Assembly (NCBI GenBank): GCA_947038565.1
Contig: CAMQWP010000002.1
Coordinates: 62,001-126,000, forward strand
Origin: an uncultured Clostridia bacterium
Lineage (GTDB): Bacteria; Bacillota; Clostridia; Christensenellales; UBA3700
Length of the DNA: 64,000 bases
Reading direction: 5' to 3'
A program made the position numbers and the translations under genes. Position 1 is the first letter of the stretch, and each line of letters begins with the position of its first letter. Of this stretch, positions 18,433 to 25,688 are shown piece after piece. Under the pieces are notes generated by a model. That model did no database searches, had not been told where the DNA came from, and saw only the letters and a list, made by a program, of their open reading frames with translations.

Positions 18433-20343
18433 TTATCCCAGCTCAATATACACGACAGTATTATATTTTATTTTTGCATTCGGATTTGGATATTGACGTA
18501 CGACAGTATCTCCTTCACCGATAACCTCCACTACAATACCCAGATTTTTTAGTGTTTTAATAGCTTCATCAGCAGGCATATCTATGAGATTTGGCATAGA
18601 TATTTCCTTACCAATAGTCACTAATTCCTCATCAGTATAAGTAGGAGTATAGCCTTTATACGCAAAGATATTTGCAAATAACTCACCAGCGTATGGAGCT
18701 GCGACCAAACTTCCGTAGTACAAGTACCCTTGAGGTTCATCTACAGTCATTAGCATAATGTACTCATCACTCCCTACTTTTGTGTAACCTAAAAATGATG
18801 ATATATATTTTCCTCTAGCAATAGCACCATTTTCATATTTTTGTGCTGTACCAGTCTTACCGCCTATCCTATAGCCAGGCACATAAGCATGTTTTCCGCC
18901 TCCTTGCTCCACTACACCATAGATAAGCTCACGCAGTTTTTTACTAGTTTCTTCCGATATAACATTTTCTTTAATAGTAGGAGAGTTTTTCAAAACTGGC
19001 CCGAATTTTTTATCAGTAATACTATCTAAAATATACGGCGTTACAAGATTACCACCATTAAGACAGCTAGACACGGCAGTCAAAAGACCTATTGGCGTTA
19101 CTGCTACCGCCTGACCAAAACCGATTCTAGCAATATCTACATTTTTAACAGTACTTTGCTTTAGCATAAGTCCAGAAGTTTCACCTATTAGATCTACACC
19201 CGTCTTAGTATTTATACCAAATGCCTTAAGATATTCGTACATTTTTGGAACACCCACAGCAGTTGCAATGTCCATAAATACACAGTTGCAACTATTGTTT
19301 ACTCCCTCCGCAAAAGTCTGGCTTCCATGCCCGATACTTCTCCAGCATTTGATATGCTGACCGTCAACTATTCTAGAGCCGTTACAGAAAAATCTATGAT
19401 TCTCATCAAATATTTGCTCTTCTAAAGCGATAGCAGCAGTAAGTATCTTGAATGTAGAACCAGGCTCATACACATTCGATACCATTTGATTTTTTGACAT
19501 ATTAAAAAGTGCATCAAGGTCATCTCTTGGTACATCATTTAAGTCAAATGATGGAGTTTGTGCCATGGCATAGATCTCACCAGTAGTCGGATTCATTACC
19601 ATACAGTTTGCACCTTTTGCTTTAAAATCTCTTGTTGCATCTATCACAGCTTTCTCTGCAAAACTCTGGATATTATAATCTACTGTAAGCTTCACAGTCA
19701 TACCATCGATACTCGGCAGATATTTTGTAACATTACTATCTAACTCTTTGCCAATAATATCAGTCTCAGTCAATATTTGACCGTCTATACCACTAAGATA
19801 TTTATTATAGGATTTTTCTACACCGAACTGACCGTCGCCATCAAAGTTTGTAAATCCGATGATTTGCGACATAAAATTGCCGTAAGGATATTGTCTTACA
19901 CTCTCTTCACCAAAATATACACCTGCTATATTTTCCCTAGCAATACTTAACATTTCATTTTTATTGAGTTTCTTCCTAACTGTTATTTCTGACACACCTT
20001 TCTTATCAATTTTCTTTAAAATGTATTTATAGTCAAGGTTTAACGCAGTCGAGATTATTTTTGCGGTATTTGATACATCTTCTAACGCATTTGGCCTAAC
20101 GTATAATGTATATACACTTTTACTATCAGCAATAACTATACCATTCGAATCCACAATATCACCACGTGATGCCATCATAGGTAGATCACGCGTCCACTGC
20201 GAAACCCCTTTTGCAGATATATCACTTGACATAAAAATTTGCAAATAAGCAAGTCTTGCGAATAATAAAGTAAAAACAAAAGCCACTAGTAATAATATCA
20301 CCAGCAACTTTTTTCCTATGTAAGAGTTCGTAATCTTTGACAC
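18433..20343 (-). CDS. Class B penicillin-binding protein, SpoVD/FtsI type with PASTA domain
   Basis: A transpeptidase of about 636 residues that cross-links septal or spore peptidoglycan. It has one N-terminal membrane helix, a PBP dimer domain with ASRGDIVDSNG near residue 60, and a transpeptidase domain with GSTFK (active-site Ser near 296), a SxN motif in NNSCNCVF and GKTGTAQ. A single C-terminal PASTA domain starts at MPNLIDMPADEAIK. The PASTA domain and locus fit SpoVD or PBP2b. The GTG start at 20343 sits six bases after ggagg; ATG codons two codons upstream (touching the site) and further upstream are less likely. Confidence 0.92.
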   Translation of the reverse strand: MSKITNSYIGKKLLVILLLVAFVFTLLFARLAYLQIFMSSDISAKGVSQWTRDLPMMASRGDIVDSNGIVIADSKSVYTLYVRPNALEDVSNTAKIISTALNLDYKYILKKIDKKGVSEITVRKKLNKNEMLSIARENIAGVYFGEESVRQYPYGNFMSQIIGFTNFDGDGQFGVEKSYNKYLSGIDGQILTETDIIGKELDSNVTKYLPSIDGMTVKLTVDYNIQSFAEKAVIDATRDFKAKGANCMVMNPTTGEIYAMAQTPSFDLNDVPRDDLDALFNMSKNQMVSNVYEPGSTFKILTAAIALEEQIFDENHRFFCNGSRIVDGQHIKCWRSIGHGSQTFAEGVNNSCNCVFMDIATAVGVPKMYEYLKAFGINTKTGVDLIGETSGLMLKQSTVKNVDIARIGFGQAVAVTPIGLLTAVSSCLNGGNLVTPYILDSITDKKFGPVLKNSPTIKENVISEETSKKLRELIYGVVEQGGGKHAYVPGYRIGGKTGTAQKYENGAIARGKYISSFLGYTKVGSDEYIMLMTVDEPQGYLYYGSLVAAPYAGELFANIFAYKGYTPTYTDEELVTIGKEISMPNLIDMPADEAIKTLKNLGIVVEVIGEGDTVVRQYPNPNAKIKYNTVVYIELG

Positions 20344-20531
20344 AAGCATCCTCCAGTAATGTAGAATTTTTATCGAGATATCATAAAAATCAAGCATTGA
20401 GATACAAAACATTCAATGCTTAAAATTTTGTTGATATTCTCTATCTACAATTATCCTATGTAGACAAATCTTACATTATGACTATACTTGTACATAATCA
20501 CATTATTAAGTTGTAATACTAGATGCAATTG

Positions 20532-21179
20532 TTAAGAGAACAATCCACCCATGAAGTCGCAAAAGCTATCAAACCAGTTAGTATTAGTATTATAATTGTA
20601 TGGTGGAACTGCCACAGTACTACCAGAACTTAATATACTATCCATTGCATTTTCATAACCGCCATTATTTACAATCACATCAGGAGCTGCTGCCGCTTGA
20701 GCACCAACACTAGGTATTGCATTTATTAAAAGCATTGTGATGATTACCGCAACAAGACCAAAGTAAACAGCGATAAAAAGTTTTGACTTACCTGTCATTT
20801 TGCTTGCAGTTTTTGATTTATTTCTACTTTTAGAAGCTAACATTCTATTATCACTAGCAACATCAGATATCTCTATAGGCTGGAATGATTGAACCGCAGC
20901 ACCACCTCTGCCAGTCTCTACATAAGTATCATCAGCGTAGTTATATCCTCTATCATCAGATATTGAATTTTGAATGCGAGAATTACCTCTATTTGTATAA
21001 GAATTATCTTCGTAAGCTGAAGTATATCTATCGTCTTCAGTTGCACGAGGATTTTGAGCATAATAATTATGACGAGTAGCGTATTGCTCTCTATCACTTA
21101 CGTCACGATAATCATAAGTATTTTCCTGATTTCTATCGTAACCAACCTTATCTTCATATCTTTCTCTAGTGTGTATCAT
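20532..21179 (-). CDS. Bitopic membrane protein at the ftsL position, not clearly FtsL
   Basis: A protein of 215 residues between rsmH and the PBP gene, the place of ftsL. About 130 N-terminal residues are hydrophilic, rich in Tyr, Arg, Asp and Asn, and probably disordered and cytoplasmic. A basic KTASKMTGKSK stretch leads into one membrane helix (about residues 134-156). The external part is only about 59 residues, has AAAAP, Gly/Asn-rich and Tyr/Asn-rich segments, and lacks the heptad coiled coil that defines FtsL. The ATG at 21179 follows ggggg. It may be a very divergent FtsL or an unrelated division factor; the function is not established. Confidence 0.6.
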   Translation of the reverse strand: MIHTRERYEDKVGYDRNQENTYDYRDVSDREQYATRHNYYAQNPRATEDDRYTSAYEDNSYTNRGNSRIQNSISDDRGYNYADDTYVETGRGGAAVQSFQPIEISDVASDNRMLASKSRNKSKTASKMTGKSKLFIAVYFGLVAVIITMLLINAIPSVGAQAAAAPDVIVNNGGYENAMDSILSSGSTVAVPPYNYNTNTNWFDSFCDFMGGLFS

Positions 21180-21262
21180 ATTTACCCCCAATATCTACAT
21201 TTGCACAATATTATTGCTATACTGATACAAATCGACTTATGTCAAAAGGTAACGTATAATAA

Positions 21263-22186
21263 TTATATTTTTTTAATAATTCTAAGTTTTGCACTCTGCG
21301 ACCGCTTGTTCTTCTCTAGCTCTTCACTAGTTGCAATCATTGGCTTACGAGTAATGACCTCAACCTCTCTTTTCTTATCGCAATTACATATAGGCTGTCT
21401 CGGTGGACATATGCAACTACTAAAAAGATATTGATTTACATTTTTAACTATCCTATCTTCTAGCGAGTGGAATGTTATAACGCACATTTTACCGTCAGGC
21501 TTAAGCCTTCTAGCCATATTTAGCAATGCATCGTACAAACCATCAAGTTCTTCATTTACTTCTATTCTAATAGCCTGAAACACTCTCTTGCAAGGGTTAC
21601 CGCCTTTAAATCTAACTGCTGCTGGAATACTCTTCTCGATAATATTAGCAAGATCCTTTGTTGTCTCTAAAGGTCTATTTGCTACTATATTACGAGCTAT
21701 CCTACGAGAGAATTTTTCCTCGCCGTACTCAAAGAATATTTTAACTAATCTACTCTCGTCGTATTCATTAACTACAGTCTTAGCAGTAAGAGATTGATCT
21801 CTATTCATTCTCATATCTAGCTCGGCCTCGCCCATGTAGCTAAAACCGCGTTCTCTATTATCTAATTGATAAGAGCTTACACCCAAGTCAAGCAATATAC
21901 CATCTACTTTGTCAATACCTAGACTATCAAGAATATTAGTCATGTTTTTATAATCATCATGAACAAAGGTAATATTATCATAATCTTTTAATCTATCGCT
22001 AGAAGTATTAATAGCATCAGTATCTTTATCTATTGCTATAAGTCTACCCTTTTTAGAAAGTTTACTAGCAATTACTGAGCTATGCCCAGCACCGCCAAGA
22101 GTACCATCTACATATATACCGTTAGGGTCAATATCAAGACCAACAATACACTCATCTAACATAACCGAATAGTGATTAAATTCCAT
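21263..22186 (-). CDS. rsmH: 16S rRNA (cytosine1402-N4)-methyltransferase RsmH
   Basis: A SAM-dependent methyltransferase of about 307 residues (MraW) that modifies C1402 in the 16S rRNA decoding centre. It begins MEFNHYSVMLDE, the standard family start, followed by the SAM motif DGTLGGAGHS near residue 32 and FHSLEDRIVK near residue 243. The ATG at 22186 begins one base after the mraZ stop. An upstream in-frame ATG at 22198 overlaps mraZ; neither has a strong ribosome binding site, so translation is probably coupled to mraZ. Confidence 0.95.
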   Translation of the reverse strand: MEFNHYSVMLDECIVGLDIDPNGIYVDGTLGGAGHSSVIASKLSKKGRLIAIDKDTDAINTSSDRLKDYDNITFVHDDYKNMTNILDSLGIDKVDGILLDLGVSSYQLDNRERGFSYMGEAELDMRMNRDQSLTAKTVVNEYDESRLVKIFFEYGEEKFSRRIARNIVANRPLETTKDLANIIEKSIPAAVRFKGGNPCKRVFQAIRIEVNEELDGLYDALLNMARRLKPDGKMCVITFHSLEDRIVKNVNQYLFSSCICPPRQPICNCDKKREVEVITRKPMIATSEELEKNKRSQSAKLRIIKKI

Positions 22187-22187
22187 C

Positions 22188-22598
22188 TTAAATACCATAA
22201 TCAGATAAGTCAATATCCGAATCCTCAACATCAATATTTTGCCATCTATCAAGACTCCATAGCTCAACGCGGTCATCAACACCTACGAAAACTACTTCTT
22301 TAGATATACCTGAAACATCTCTTAGCTTACTACTAATAATAAATCTTCCTTGACTATCCTCTGATAGCTGAAACATATTAGCAAGAAACGCTCTAATTGC
22401 TGGACGCTTTTCTTTAGGCACACCCTTTTCTCTAATACTCATCGAGATAGCACGAATAGTACTAGCCGGATAAATAACCAAACCGCCATCACGACCGATA
22501 GCAATATTTGGATTTTCGCCCAAACCCTCTTTAAAAGCAGCAGGTATACGAAGTCTATTCTTACCATCTAATGAATGCTCATACGAACCAAAAAACAT
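22188..22598 (-). CDS. mraZ: Transcriptional regulator MraZ
   Basis: A protein of 136 residues at the head of the dcw cluster. It begins MFFGSYEHSLDGKNRLRIPA, the first SpoVT/AbrB-like half, and a second half contains DSQGRFIISSKLRD near residue 78. MraZ forms ring-shaped oligomers and binds repeats in its own promoter to control division genes. aaggaggg precedes the ATG. It is followed directly by rsmH. I did not find clear multiple MraZ boxes upstream. Confidence 0.95.
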   Translation of the reverse strand: MFFGSYEHSLDGKNRLRIPAAFKEGLGENPNIAIGRDGGLVIYPASTIRAISMSIREKGVPKEKRPAIRAFLANMFQLSEDSQGRFIISSKLRDVSGISKEVVFVGVDDRVELWSLDRWQNIDVEDSDIDLSDYGI

Positions 22599-22664
22599 TT
22601 TGCATACCCTCCTTTTATCGAAAATTTAGAATTCAAAAACACATACAATGTCTTTGATATACCT

Positions 22665-22693
22665 ATTATAACACAACTTCTAGGGAATTACAA
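22665..22693 (-). promoter_or_regulatory. Promoter for the mraZ-pbp block
   Basis: On the minus strand TTGTAA (22693-22688) and TATAAT (22670-22665) are 17 bases apart. The mraZ ATG lies about 66 bases downstream of the -10 box. Confidence 0.7.
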
Positions 22694-23089
22694 CTACTTT
22701 TAGGGAAACTGCTCCATGTTTTTTCATAAATCAGCCAAAACACTGGGAATATATCTCATTTTAGAAATATTATCTCTAAACACCTTAAATTTTACTAAAC
22801 TTTGACTATTTTGCAACAAATATTGAGAAACAAAACGGCTATTATGGTGGTTGTATTTCCCTACTACAAACAACAAATATGCTTTTTTTAACATTATTTA
22901 TTTAGAAGATTTAATATAATTGCAAAAAAATTCCATCTTCCCAATTTAGCCCTGTACACAATTCTGGATCACTACTACTGCTCGTACTATTAGTATTTTA
23001 CTATATAATACATAATCTTCTAACACATTGCGTATCTACAAAATTGCACTCCCAAATCTTGCTTAGTAATGATCTTACCGCCACAACGC

Positions 23090-23171
23090 AACTTAGCATT
23101 TATTTATTTCATACCTCCATATCATAACTTAGCATTTATTTATTTCATACCGCCATATCACAACTTAGCAT
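23090..23171. repeat. 36-bp tandem direct repeat, two copies plus a fragment
   Basis: Units at 23090-23125 and 23126-23161 differ at only two positions (a t/g and a final t/c), and a third copy begins with aacttagcat at 23162-23171. Bases just before the first unit (taccgccacaacgc) also resemble the unit end, suggesting decay of a longer array. Confidence 0.8.
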
Positions 23172-23330
23172 ATTTTTATATTATTGTTATCATGTTATAT
23201 ATTGTAATACTATATTAATACTATTTCCTAATTACTATATATATTGTTAAATATCTACTGTTATTTATACTTTTTATAATGGCACTTTTTAGCATATAAA
23301 GTTTACGTGTATTTATTATACAAAAACATT

Positions 23331-23370
23331 AAAAATCACTATAAAATATATGATAAAAATCACTATAAAA
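23331..23370. repeat. 16-bp direct repeat pair, 24-base period
   Basis: aaaaatcactataaaa occurs at 23331-23346 and again at 23355-23370, within AT-rich intergenic DNA. Confidence 0.6.
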
Positions 23371-23586
23371 AAAACTGATTATTAATGTATATATGGCTGC
23401 ATTGTGTCATTACTGCAATTTTACAAATAACGATAATTACTATGAATTATGCCATATATGATAATAGTTTTATGAAAAACAGCATAATTGATAACTATTT
23501 ATCATATATTACACATGATAATACGAACAATTTATAAATTCACCGCATACCTTTATATTGAAATACTAATAAATTGAGGTGATAAA

Positions 23587-23763
23587 ATGTATATAAAATG
23601 CCCTTATTGTGGAATTAATTATATGAATGAAAATCAAGAAATGTGTGACGTATGTACTCGTGATAAAAAAGCGGTATTTATTGATGATGAATTATGCGAG
23701 ATATGCGGAGCAATGTTGCAATATAACGAATATAAAATATGCGGAGAATGCATGTCAAAATAG
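23587..23763 (+). CDS. 58-residue small zinc-ribbon protein
   Basis: An ORF of 58 codons starting MYIKCPYCGINY and ending ICGECMSK. It has four CxxC pairs (CPYC, CDVC, CEIC, CGEC), enough for two zinc knuckles or ribbons, and no other domain. gaggtg five bases before the ATG makes translation likely. Such small Cys4 proteins are common in Firmicutes and mostly of unknown function; some act as RNA- or protein-binding adaptors. It stands alone in a gene-poor region and is followed by a hairpin. Confidence 0.75.
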   Translation: MYIKCPYCGINYMNENQEMCDVCTRDKKAVFIDDELCEICGAMLQYNEYKICGECMSK

Positions 23764-23800
23764 ACTGTGATAATTAATATAATATATTATAAAAAGATTG

Positions 23801-23825
23801 CGGCACTTATATGATATAAGTGCCG
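23801..23825 (+). terminator. Terminator after the zinc-ribbon ORF
   Basis: A perfect 10-bp stem (23801-23810 with 23816-23825), about 40 bases past the stop. The following tattataa is only moderately T-rich. Confidence 0.6.
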
Positions 23826-23982
23826 TATTATAATACATAATCAATGGTAATATTCTATATCATTCCAAGTAAAACAGTACTTAATATAAAAAATATTTCA
23901 CTACTTCGAGTTTTACAATACACTACTACATACTAAAATAATTATAAATACTAATATTAAAACAATCACCTACACAAAATCG

Positions 23983-24011
23983 TTGCAAAAATCTTATTAT
24001 CATGATATAAT
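23983..24011 (+). promoter_or_regulatory. Promoter for the metallophosphoesterase, leaderless geometry
   Basis: TTGCAA (23983-23988), 17-base spacer and TATAAT (24006-24011). Only six bases separate the -10 box from the ATG at 24018, so the transcript should begin at or within a base or two of the start codon. Confidence 0.7.
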
Positions 24012-24017
24012 GAATGC

Positions 24018-24737
24018 ATGAAAATATTTAGTATAAGCGATTTGCATTTAAGCATCAACAACCCAAAACCTATGGATATCTTTGGCGGAGCATGGGACAA
24101 TTATTGGGATAATATTAAGACAGACTGGCAGACTAAAGTAAGCGATGATGACGTAGTACTTATCGGCGGTGATATTTCTTGGGCTACTAAGCTAGAGAGT
24201 TCTATCCCCGATCTTGCAGAGATATCTAAGCTGAACGGTAAAAAAGTTATTATAAGAGGCAACCATGATTATTGGTGGTCTTCTTACGCTAAAGTAAACA
24301 AGATTCTTCCTGAGTCAATGTTTGCTATACAAAATAATGCTAAACTTTTCGGCAACTTTATTATTTGTGGCACTAGAGGTTGGACAATTTTAAATCACAA
24401 GTCTAACGATGAGGACAAAAAAATATACGCTAGAGAGCTAATTCGACTAAAACTAACTCTTGACGAGGCTAAAAAACTTAAGGAAACTAATCCTACAGCT
24501 AAAGTTATCCTAATGATGCACTACCCTCCATTTAATGCCATGTGGCAAGACAGCGAATATACAAATCTTATAAGTGAATATGATATAACAGCAGTTATAT
24601 ACGGTCATCTTCACGGCAAAGACTGTCGAACTATGGACATTATACTGAAAAACGAGGTGCCTTATTATATTACTTCATGTGATCAAGTAGATAATAAATT
24701 AGTACTTATATCTACCGACGAAGACATTATTGATTAA
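24018..24737 (+). CDS. Metallophosphoesterase
   Basis: A calcineurin-like phosphoesterase of 239 residues. The metal-binding motifs appear in order: DLHLS (SDLHL) at about residues 7-12, GGDISWA near 50, RGNHDYWW near 77, MMHYPPF near 167 and the GHLHG motif near 197. It has no signal peptide and is probably a cytosolic phosphohydrolase or nuclease; the substrate cannot be told from sequence. There is no Shine-Dalgarno sequence before the ATG, and the promoter geometry suggests a leaderless transcript. It is monocistronic. Confidence 0.9.
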   Translation: MKIFSISDLHLSINNPKPMDIFGGAWDNYWDNIKTDWQTKVSDDDVVLIGGDISWATKLESSIPDLAEISKLNGKKVIIRGNHDYWWSSYAKVNKILPESMFAIQNNAKLFGNFIICGTRGWTILNHKSNDEDKKIYARELIRLKLTLDEAKKLKETNPTAKVILMMHYPPFNAMWQDSEYTNLISEYDITAVIYGHLHGKDCRTMDIILKNEVPYYITSCDQVDNKLVLISTDEDIID

Positions 24738-24791
24738 ATTACTACATAATAATAGTAATTATATTTATTATATCATTTGTACATATTTCAT

Positions 24792-24820
24792 TTGACAAAT
24801 TTTTATATTTGTAATATAAT
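24792..24820 (+). promoter_or_regulatory. Promoter for tRNA-Arg
   Basis: A perfect consensus promoter, TTGACA (24792-24797), 17-base spacer, TATAAT (24815-24820), lies 55 bases upstream of the tRNA. Confidence 0.85.
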
Positions 24821-24875
24821 CTAATAGTAATATTGAATATATTTTATTTTTTATTATTTATATGCAAATATATAT

Positions 24876-24950
24876 GCTTCCGTAGTTCAACGGATAGAAC
24901 AGTCCCCTCCTAAGGGACAGATGTGGGTTCGATTCCCGCCGAGAGTACCA
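24876..24950 (+). tRNA. tRNA-Arg (anticodon CCT)
   Basis: A cloverleaf can be folded: D stem gttc/gaac, anticodon stem gtccc/gggac with loop ctcctaa (anticodon CCT, reading AGG), 4-base variable loop, T stem gtggg/cccgc with loop ttcgatt, and an encoded CCA at 24948-24950. The acceptor stem gcttccg/cgagagt is weak, with a G-T pair, a T-G pair and one C-A mismatch. A consensus promoter and a strong terminator flank it, which supports expression. Confidence 0.88.
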
Positions 24951-24956
24951 AAAAAA

Positions 24957-24975
24957 GACACCTATTTTAGGTGTC
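24957..24975 (+). terminator. Terminator after tRNA-Arg
   Basis: An 8-bp stem (24957-24964 with 24968-24975), extended by flanking A and T runs, six bases past the tRNA CCA and followed by five to six T residues. Confidence 0.9.
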
Positions 24976-25059
24976 TTTTTTATATGTTTATTCCTGCAAA
25001 ACATAATTTATTATTATTGAAACTATAATTTATTCATATATCATATTTATCAAATTTCA

Positions 25060-25413
25060 TTAAATATAATAAAATACCTTGCATGTAAAAGTTATTACTA
25101 CTGACATAAATACTAATGACATAACAATAGACCCAATAAATCCTATAATCCTGCCTATATCAGCCATATTGACTTTTGCAAACACTATAACCATAATTAC
25201 AGAAATAAGTGTTAACACGACTCCTAATATAATAAATTCATAGCTACCGCCAAACCTTGTAATGTTTCCTATACTATCAAAATGTAGCGGTATTATAGAT
25301 GGCAATATACTAAATGAAACAATCGATGATACTATCGGAAAAAGCGATATAACGCAAGCAATTAGGGTTAATACTTTCATAGCAGACTGTTTATTATTCA
25401 TATTAATACGCAT
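25060..25413 (-). CDS. DUF1648 family membrane protein
   Basis: A membrane protein of 117 residues with three predicted helices. The segment LPSIIPLHFDSIGNITRFG at about residues 41-59 is the DUF1648 signature (P-x-H-F-x-x-x-G). Related domains occur at the N-terminus of SdpI-like immunity proteins and in stand-alone proteins of unknown role; here only the first module is present. gaggag lies seven bases before the ATG and a consensus promoter lies upstream. It is monocistronic and convergent with tRNA-Arg. Confidence 0.8.
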   Translation of the reverse strand: MRINMNNKQSAMKVLTLIACVISLFPIVSSIVSFSILPSIIPLHFDSIGNITRFGGSYEFIILGVVLTLISVIMVIVFAKVNMADIGRIIGFIGSIVMSLVFMSVVITFTCKVFYYI

Positions 25414-25442
25414 ATGTATACTCCTCAGACTTAATTATAATT

Positions 25443-25471
25443 ATTATAACACATTAAAAGATAACTGTCAA
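25443..25471 (-). promoter_or_regulatory. Promoter for the DUF1648 gene
   Basis: On the minus strand TTGACA (25471-25466) and TATAAT (25448-25443) are exactly 17 bases apart, 29 bases upstream of the start codon. Confidence 0.85.
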
Positions 25472-25630
25472 TATTATATAATTCGACTATAACAATCTCT
25501 ATATATTAAATATATTTTAATATACCATAATTTAGGTTAATTTAAAATATTTATTTTGTATTATTATTACACTCATTATAATACAAATCAACTTAATACA
25601 ACTTGAAGTTTAGTTATCTCAATAATGTCA

Positions 25631-25660
25631 TTGACTTATATATAAATGATTTGATATAAT
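25631..25660 (+). promoter_or_regulatory. Promoter for the MFS transporter
   Basis: TTGACT (25631-25636) and TATAAT (25655-25660) with an 18-base spacer, 28 bases before the start codon. Confidence 0.75.
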
Positions 25661-25688
25661 GAGAAGTAAAAGAATATGGAGGTAGAAT

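Larger units (their letters stand above)
22599..23586. other. Gene-poor region upstream of mraZ
   Basis: Nearly 1 kb without a supported gene. It holds the mraZ promoter at its left end, a tandem repeat at about 23.1 kb and a second short direct repeat at about 23.35 kb. The rest is strongly AT-rich. I found no tRNA, riboswitch or coding frame with a ribosome binding site. Confidence 0.6.

Noticed and set aside
23090..23171. Possible CRISPR array or remnant from the 36-bp repeats
   Set aside because: The copies abut with no unique spacers, are not palindromic and no cas genes lie nearby; it is an ordinary tandem duplication.
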